Source of the DNA: Natronomonas marina
Lineage (GTDB): Archaea; Halobacteriota; Halobacteria; Halobacteriales; Haloarculaceae
Direction: 5' to 3'
DNA length: 64,000 nt
NCBI RefSeq assembly: GCF_024298905.1
Contig: NZ_CP101154.1
Location: forward strand, 186,001-250,000
This document shows, piece after piece, positions 59,032 through 64,000 of the stretch. Position 1 is the first letter of the stretch, and each line of letters opens with the position of its first letter. The notes beneath the pieces were generated by a model. It did no database searches, was not told the origin of the DNA, and saw only the letters and a list, made by a program, of their open reading frames with translations. Position numbers and translations under genes: made by a program.

Positions 59032-59841
59032 ATGACCGACCTCTCGCTCGATTCCGAACAACTCGACCGCTACTCCCGGCACATCATCATGGACGGCGTG
59101 GGACCGGAGGGGCAGAAACGGCTCTTGGACGCCGACGTGCTGTGTATCGGGGCGGGCGGTCTCGGCTCGCCGGTCATCCAGTACCTGGCGGCGGCCGGCG
59201 TCGGGACGCTCGGCATCGTCGACGACGACGTCGTCGAGCGGTCGAACCTCCAGCGCCAGGTGATCCACGGCGACGACGACGTGGGCCGCCCGAAGGTCGA
59301 GTCGGCACGCGAGTTCGTCGCTCGGCAGAACCCCGACGTGACCGTCGAACCCCACGAGACGCGGCTGACCGCCGACAACGTCGAGGACTTTCTCGCCGAC
59401 TACGACCTCGTCGTCGACGGGTCGGACAACTTCCCGACGCGGTACCTCGTCAACGACGCCTGCACGCTCGCGGGCGTGCCCTTCGCCCACGGCGCCATCC
59501 TCCGGTTCGAGGGGCAGGTGACGACCTTCGAGGCCGACGGCGGGCCCTGCTACCGGTGTCTCTTCCCCGAGGCGCCCGAACCCGGGACGGTCCCCGACTG
59601 TGCGACCGCGGGCGTGCTGGGGGTGCTGCCCGGCACCGTCGGCTGTATCCAGGCGACGGAGGCCGTCAAGCTACTGCTCGACTACGGCGAGACGCTGGAC
59701 GGCCGGATGATATTCTACGACGCCGCCGACATGACCTTCGAGGAGGTGCCGATCGAACCCCGCCCCGGCTGTCCCGTCTGTGGCGAGGGCGGCATCGAAT
59801 CGGTCCACGACGTCGAGTACGAGGCTACGTGTAGCATCTGA
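59032..59841 (+). CDS. ubaA: E1-like ubiquitin/SAMP-activating enzyme UbaA (ThiF/MoeB family)
   Basis: The 269-residue adenylyl-transferring protein has the nucleotide motif CIGAGGLGSPVIQYL near residues 38-52, RSNLQRQVIH, and VDGSDNFPTRYLVND. The catalytic cysteine is in PDCATAGVLGVLPG, and the zinc cysteines lie in CYRC and CPVCGEGG. In Haloferax UbaA activates SAMP proteins for ubiquitin-like conjugation and for tRNA thiolation and molybdopterin synthesis. A TATA box (CTTAT) lies about 30 nt before the ATG. No SAMP gene lies adjacent. Confidence 0.92.
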   Translation: MTDLSLDSEQLDRYSRHIIMDGVGPEGQKRLLDADVLCIGAGGLGSPVIQYLAAAGVGTLGIVDDDVVERSNLQRQVIHGDDDVGRPKVESAREFVARQNPDVTVEPHETRLTADNVEDFLADYDLVVDGSDNFPTRYLVNDACTLAGVPFAHGAILRFEGQVTTFEADGGPCYRCLFPEAPEPGTVPDCATAGVLGVLPGTVGCIQATEAVKLLLDYGETLDGRMIFYDAADMTFEEVPIEPRPGCPVCGEGGIESVHDVEYEATCSI

Positions 59842-59902
59842 GTCTCCCCTCCCGCACCGGTCGGTCCGAACGCATATCCCGCCACCGGCCGAAGAGGGCG
59901 AC

Positions 59903-60880
59903 ATGACCGACACGCTGGAGATAGAGGACCCGGAGGCGGTCGCGACCGCCGCGAAAACCGCAGTCGAGCAGTGTCTCGCCGTCGAACCGGGCGAGACCTG
60001 CGTCGTCGTCACCGACGACAGGCGCCGACCCATCGGCGAGGCGCTGTACGAGGCCGCCCTCGCGGTCACCGAGGAGTCGGTCGTCGTCCGGTACCCGCCC
60101 GGCCCGCAGCACGGCGCGGAACCGCCGGCGCCGGTCGCCGCCGCACTCTCGTCGGCCGACGCCTTCCTCGCGCCGACGACCAAGAGCCTCAGCCACACCC
60201 GCGCCCGCTCGGACGCCACCGACGACGGCGCCCGCGGCGCGACGCTGCCCGGCATCACCGAGGAGGTGTTCACGACCGGGCTGGACGCCGACTACGAGGC
60301 CATCGCCGCCGAGTGCGCCGCGATGCTGGAGTCCGTCGAGGGCGCCGACGAGATACGGGTCACCTCGCCGCAGGGGACCGACGTCACCTTCGAACTCGGC
60401 GAGCGGGTCTGGAACGACGACACCGGCATCGTCCACGACCCCGGCGAGTTCTCGAACCTGCCCGCGGGCGAGGTGTTCATCAGCCCCGAGTCGGCCGACG
60501 GCACCTACGTCGTCGACGGCACCATCCGCCCGCACGGTCTGCTCGAAGCGGGCCACACCGTGACCTTCGAGGTCGAGGACGGCTACGTCACCGGCGTCGA
60601 CGACGAGGCCATCCGGGGGGAACTGGAGGCGGCCGACGACGAGGCGGGCGAGAACGCCTACAACCTGGCCGAACTGGGCATCGGGACCAACATCGGCGTC
60701 ACCGACCTCGTCGGCAGCGTCCTGCTGGACGAGAAGGCGGGCGGCACCGTCCATATCGCCGTCGGCGACGACGCCGGCATCGGCGGCGACAACGAGGCAC
60801 CCATCCACATGGACGGCATCCTCCGGGAGCCGACGGTGTACGTCGACGGCACCGAGATCGAACTCCCGACGGTCGAGTAA
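59903..60880 (+). CDS. Aminopeptidase-like protein (M29/PepS-type or related)
   Basis: The 325-residue protein looks like an M29-related or leucyl-aminopeptidase-like family member of haloarchaea. The relevant regions include TSPQGTDVTFELGERVWNDD, NLPAGEVFISPESADGTYVV and NLAELGIGTNIGVTDLVGSV. IHIDG-like histidine and glutamate positions are in the last third (GDNEAPIHMDGIL). The metal site is only partly clear, so peptidase activity is inferred. It is preceded by a CATAT box about 28 nt before the ATG. Confidence 0.75.
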   Translation: MTDTLEIEDPEAVATAAKTAVEQCLAVEPGETCVVVTDDRRRPIGEALYEAALAVTEESVVVRYPPGPQHGAEPPAPVAAALSSADAFLAPTTKSLSHTRARSDATDDGARGATLPGITEEVFTTGLDADYEAIAAECAAMLESVEGADEIRVTSPQGTDVTFELGERVWNDDTGIVHDPGEFSNLPAGEVFISPESADGTYVVDGTIRPHGLLEAGHTVTFEVEDGYVTGVDDEAIRGELEAADDEAGENAYNLAELGIGTNIGVTDLVGSVLLDEKAGGTVHIAVGDDAGIGGDNEAPIHMDGILREPTVYVDGTEIELPTVE

Positions 60881-60959
60881 CTCGGGACCGTCCGAACCGC
60901 TGGTGCTCCGGTCACGATCGGGCACCGCTATTTTACGGCTGGTCGTCAGTATCACGGGT

Positions 60960-62126
60960 ATGACTGGAGGCGAGGCGAACGACGGGGGACCGGAGGACCG
61001 CAAGTGCGACTACTGCCGGCTCTCGATTCCGGAGGAGCCGGTCACTACCGAACACGAGGGCGTCACCTACCGGTTCTGTTCGGAGCCGTGTCGGGAGACG
61101 CTGCTCGAGGAGGACCGCGTTTTCACCGAGTACCACGGCAGCCGGCGGTTCGACCCCGGCGTCTCGGCGCTGCGGGCCGGCCTGCCCCAGGGGCTCCCGC
61201 GCAACTCCTTCGTCCTCGTCTCGGGTCAGCCGGGTACGCGGGCGGAGGCCCTCTACGGCGAGGTGGTCTGGCGCGCCCTCGAGCGGGGCGAACCCGCCGT
61301 CGTCGTCGCGTTCCTCGACACGCCCGTCTCGGTCGTCCAGGAGTTCGTCGCGCTGGGGTGGAACGTCCTGCCGTATCTGGCGTCGGGGCAGTTGCGCATC
61401 CTCGATTGCTTCAGCTACCGGCTCGACGACCCGGACGACATGGCCGAGAGCATGGGCGACTGGAACCGTCACCTCCACCGGGTCGCCGAGGGTGCGACGA
61501 CGGCCGTCCGCGACCCCTCGAACCCGCAGGCCGTCCTCAACGCCGTGGAGCGATGTATCGACTCGGTCGCCGACGAGGACGCCGAGGAGGGCATCGTCGT
61601 CATCGACTCGCTGACGGAGTTCGGCTCGCTCGTCCAGCCGGTCCAGGGGTACGACTTCGTGAAGGACCTCCGGGCGGCGGTCTCGAAGGCCCGAAGCGTC
61701 CCAGTCTTCGCCGGCGCCAGCCGCATCGACAGCGGCGACGACTTCCCTCACGACCTCGGTTACGTCGCCGACGGGGTCGTCGACCTGGCGCTGTCGGACG
61801 AACTCGTCGAGGACACGCTGATGAAGCGCATCCGCGTCCGGAAGATGGCTGGCGTCCGTTCCATCCGCCGGTGGGCCACCTACGAGTTCGCCGAGGGGCA
61901 GGGCCTCGTCGCGGCGACGACGTCCTCGGACGGTGACGACGAGTCCGGGGAAGACGGTGACGAGGAGGCGGCCGACGGGGACCCGGCCGGAGCGGGAGAC
62001 GGCAGTCCGGACGGGACGGCCGACGGTTCGGACGGCGGACGGAACGCCACGGAGACCGGAGCGACCCCGGAGGACACGGACGCGGCCGCCGGTGCCGATG
62101 GCGGCGACCCCGGCGACCCGGCCTGA
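60960..62126 (+). CDS. RAD55/KaiC-like protein with N-terminal TRASH zinc domain
   Basis: The 388-residue protein opens with a TRASH-type zinc site (CDYCRLSIPEEP, then FCSEPCRETLL), residues about 16-50. It continues with a RecA/KaiC-like domain (about 70-310). The expected Walker A place reads VLVSGQPGTRAEAL, in which the GK-T/S of a P-loop is replaced, so ATP binding is doubtful. Walker B-like IVVIDSLTEFGS is intact. The tail (about 320-388) is acidic and glycine-rich. A TTTTA box about 28 nt upstream fits a leaderless start. Role unknown. Confidence 0.82.
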   Translation: MTGGEANDGGPEDRKCDYCRLSIPEEPVTTEHEGVTYRFCSEPCRETLLEEDRVFTEYHGSRRFDPGVSALRAGLPQGLPRNSFVLVSGQPGTRAEALYGEVVWRALERGEPAVVVAFLDTPVSVVQEFVALGWNVLPYLASGQLRILDCFSYRLDDPDDMAESMGDWNRHLHRVAEGATTAVRDPSNPQAVLNAVERCIDSVADEDAEEGIVVIDSLTEFGSLVQPVQGYDFVKDLRAAVSKARSVPVFAGASRIDSGDDFPHDLGYVADGVVDLALSDELVEDTLMKRIRVRKMAGVRSIRRWATYEFAEGQGLVAATTSSDGDDESGEDGDEEAADGDPAGAGDGSPDGTADGSDGGRNATETGATPEDTDAAAGADGGDPGDPA

Positions 62127-62170
62127 CGCGGAGCCACGCCCTTTTACGTCCCGACCGAGAACGACGACCA

Positions 62171-62821
62171 ATGAGTCACCAGCGCGTCGCGGTCCGCTGT
62201 CCCTCCTGTTCGCCCGGGTCCGAGACGGCCCACGAGGTCCTGAACCGGGGGGGACAGGCGACCGTCCGGTGTGGCGACTGCGGGCACGTCCACAAGACCA
62301 CCATCGAGACCGAATCGACCGTCGAGCGGCGAGTCATCGTCTCCCAGGAGGGCGAGTCCGACGAGGCTGCCGTCGAGATTCCGCCCGACGCCGACCTGTC
62401 GGTCGGCGAGGAGTTCCTCGTCGAGACCGATGCGGCCATCCTCACGGCCCGCATCACCTCCATCGAGACGACCGACGGCTCCCGCGTCGAGGAGGCGACA
62501 GCGAAAGACGCCAAGACGCTGTGGACCCGGGCGGTCGGCAACGTCGCGGTGAACCTGACGCTGCACCCGAAGGACGGTGGCCACGACGAGACCCGCAGCG
62601 TCAAGATACAGGTGCCCGGCGACGAGGCGTTCGTCGTCGGCGAGACGCACGAGTACGGCGGCGAGGAGTTCACCGTCGAGCGCCTGCTCGTCCGCGAGGA
62701 CGCCACCGGCTACGACCGGGAGGGCTACGACTACGCGGGCGACAGCGCCCCCGCCAAGGACCTCAAGCGGGTCTACGCCCGCGACGAGGACGCTCGGACG
62801 CGGGCCTGGTCCGGGTGGTAG
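62171..62821 (+). CDS. HVO_0476 family zinc-finger protein
   Basis: The 216-residue protein begins with a zinc-binding CPSCSPGSET and CGDCGHVHKT near residues 10-45, then a beta-rich body with FLVETDAAILTARITSIETT. I recognise the HVO_0476 family of haloarchaea, of unknown function. A CTTTTAC box lies about 29 nt before the ATG at 62171. It is followed by pcm after 4 bp, so the two are likely in one transcript. Confidence 0.88.
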   Translation: MSHQRVAVRCPSCSPGSETAHEVLNRGGQATVRCGDCGHVHKTTIETESTVERRVIVSQEGESDEAAVEIPPDADLSVGEEFLVETDAAILTARITSIETTDGSRVEEATAKDAKTLWTRAVGNVAVNLTLHPKDGGHDETRSVKIQVPGDEAFVVGETHEYGGEEFTVERLLVREDATGYDREGYDYAGDSAPAKDLKRVYARDEDARTRAWSGW

Positions 62822-62825
62822 CGGG

Positions 62826-63482
62826 ATGTTCGGGCGCGACTCCGGGGGCGGCGACTTCGAACGGCGGCGCGAGGAGATGGTCGACCGCCTCGTCGAGACC
62901 GACCGCATCGAGCGCGAGTCGACCGTCGCGGCGCTGACGGCCGTCCCGCGCCACGAGTTCGTCCCGGAGTCGCGCCGCGAGGACGCCTACGCCGACCGGC
63001 CGCTGCCCATCGGCGCCGATCAGACCGTCTCGGCGCCGCACATGGTCGGCATCATGTGCGACCTGCTCGAACTCGATGCGGGCGACCGGGTGCTCGAGGT
63101 CGGCACCGGCTGTGGCTACCACGCCGCCGTCACCGCCGAAATCGTCGGCGACGGCAACGTCTACAGCGTCGAGTACGTCGACCGACTGGCCGAGACAGCC
63201 CGCCAGCGGCTCGCCGACCTCGGGTACGAGGTCCACGTCCGCGTCGGCGACGGCAACGCCGGCTGGCCCGACCACGCCCCCTACGACGCCGCCTACCTCA
63301 CCTGTGCGGCGTCGTCGCTGCCCGAGGCCGTCATCGACCAGCTCCGGGAGGGCGGCCGCGTCGTCGCACCCATCGGGACCACCAGCCAGACGCTCGTGCG
63401 GGCGACGAAAACGGGCGACGGACTGCGGCGGGAGGAGCACGGCGCCGTCCGGTTCGTCCGGATGCAGGGCGGTGAGGCCTGA
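62826..63482 (+). CDS. pcm: Protein-L-isoaspartate O-methyltransferase
   Basis: Pcm repairs isoaspartyl residues in damaged proteins by methylating the alpha-carboxylate. The 218-residue protein has DQTVSAPHMVGIMCDLLELD near residues 60-79, VLEVGTGCGYHAAVTAEIVG near 85-104 (motif I), and VYSVEYVDRL. The SAM motifs are intact. It starts 4 bp after the zinc-finger gene, an operon-like spacing, and may be cotranscribed with the next methyltransferase. Confidence 0.93.
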   Translation: MFGRDSGGGDFERRREEMVDRLVETDRIERESTVAALTAVPRHEFVPESRREDAYADRPLPIGADQTVSAPHMVGIMCDLLELDAGDRVLEVGTGCGYHAAVTAEIVGDGNVYSVEYVDRLAETARQRLADLGYEVHVRVGDGNAGWPDHAPYDAAYLTCAASSLPEAVIDQLREGGRVVAPIGTTSQTLVRATKTGDGLRREEHGAVRFVRMQGGEA

Positions 63483-63483
63483 C

Positions 63484-64000
63484 GTGCCGGCGGCAGACCC
63501 GACGGCCGAGTGGCGCGAACTCGCCCTGCTGTGGGCCGCCCGGCGCTGTGGCGCGCTGGAGGCGCTTGCGACCACCGCGGGCACGCCCGAGGGCGTCGCC
63601 GAGGCGGCCGACATCGACCCGGCCGCCGCAGAGCGCCTCGTGGCAGCCCTGCACGCTCGGGGGTTCCTGGCGCGCGTCGGCGACGAGTACGAACCGGCCG
63701 ACCGGATGCTCGGCTTCCTCACGAAAGCGGACCTCCGCTCCGTCGGCGGATTGCCCGCCGAGGTCGACGCCTTCCAGCGGTGGGTCGACCTTCCGGCCAC
63801 CCTCGCGGGCGAGGACGTTCCCGAACCGCCCGACGCGGTCCGGAACGAACTCGGTCGGGCGGCGGTGCTCGACGAGACGCGCGTCCGCTCGGAGGTGACG
63901 ACGGCCGTCCACGCCGCGCCCGACGGCGAGACGGTCGTCCTCGTCGGCGACGGGGCCGGGCGTCGGGGCCGCGAGTTCGCCGACCGCGGCTGGTCCGTCA
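63484..64000 (+). CDS. SAM-dependent methyltransferase with N-terminal winged helix, cut by window edge
   Basis: The GTG at 63484, 1 bp after the pcm stop, opens a frame that runs off the window (172 codons visible). The N-terminus resembles the winged-helix dimerisation domain of O-methyltransferases (EWRELALLWAARRCGALEAL and EAADIDPAAAERLVAALHAR). From about residue 150 begins a Rossmann-like VVLVGDGAGRRGREF, the start of the methyl-donor site. The acceptor is unknown. The spacing suggests coexpression with pcm. Confidence 0.75.
   Translation, partial: MPAADPTAEWRELALLWAARRCGALEALATTAGTPEGVAEAADIDPAAAERLVAALHARGFLARVGDEYEPADRMLGFLTKADLRSVGGLPAEVDAFQRWVDLPATLAGEDVPEPPDAVRNELGRAAVLDETRVRSEVTTAVHAAPDGETVVLVGDGAGRRGREFADRGWSV

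Overview
The window is chromosomal DNA from a haloarchaeon (class Halobacteria). The signs are high GC, very acidic proteins, haloarchaea-specific families (DUF5806, DUF5807, DUF5789, HVO_0476-type zinc fingers, halocyanin, the azf glucose-6-phosphate dehydrogenase, a doublet histone, an RPA-type ssDNA-binding protein), twin-arginine export signals, and many genes whose start codon lies about 24-30 nt downstream of a TATA-like box, as in leaderless transcripts. Genus and species cannot be named from this alone.

Layout. 1-11.7 kb: a 5'-complete, 3'-cut exported hydrolase, 6-phosphogluconate dehydrogenase, geranylgeranyl reductase, SRP54, LysE exporter, methyltransferase, an M23-like protein divergent from a lipoate-ligase-like protein, and dihydroorotase. 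11.7-19.3 kb: three small universal stress proteins, a GNAT, a DHH phosphoesterase, the S6e operon, and an acyl-CoA dehydrogenase/SCP-2 pair. 19.5-29 kb: a Bat-type HTH regulator, a repeat-rich gap, acyl-CoA ligase, a second SCP-2 protein, NikR, then a reductase-thiolase-OB-fold operon with a tandem duplication at its last junction. 29-39.8 kb: three tRNAs, Fe-dependent alcohol dehydrogenase, CCA-adding enzyme, the RPA/histone/deacetylase cluster, azf, an R2-like diiron protein and an enoyl-CoA hydratase. 39.8-47.4 kb: a teneurin/RHS-type giant surface or toxin-like system split into two genes. 47.5-56 kb: stress proteins, MsrA, an IS630-family insertion, and two divergent amino-acid permease/Usp units, one fused and one split. 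56-64 kb: MsrB, halocyanin, UbaA (E1-like), an aminopeptidase-like protein, a RAD55-like protein with a TRASH zinc domain, Pcm, and a 3'-cut methyltransferase.

How the genes work together. gndA and azf are the two dehydrogenases of the haloarchaeal oxidative pentose phosphate pathway. The acyl-CoA ligase, acyl-CoA dehydrogenase, enoyl-CoA hydratase, thiolase, reductase and two SCP-2 proteins point to fatty-acid/acyl-CoA (possibly polyhydroxyalkanoate) metabolism. MsrA, MsrB, Pcm and the many Usp domains are protein-repair and stress functions. The histone and deacetylase-family genes are translationally coupled. The least ordinary regions are the split RHS locus, the leader-peptide-coupled permease, the mini-ORF duplication between thiolase and OB-fold genes, the shared TATA box between two divergent genes, and the tRNA-Arg 3'-end repeats.
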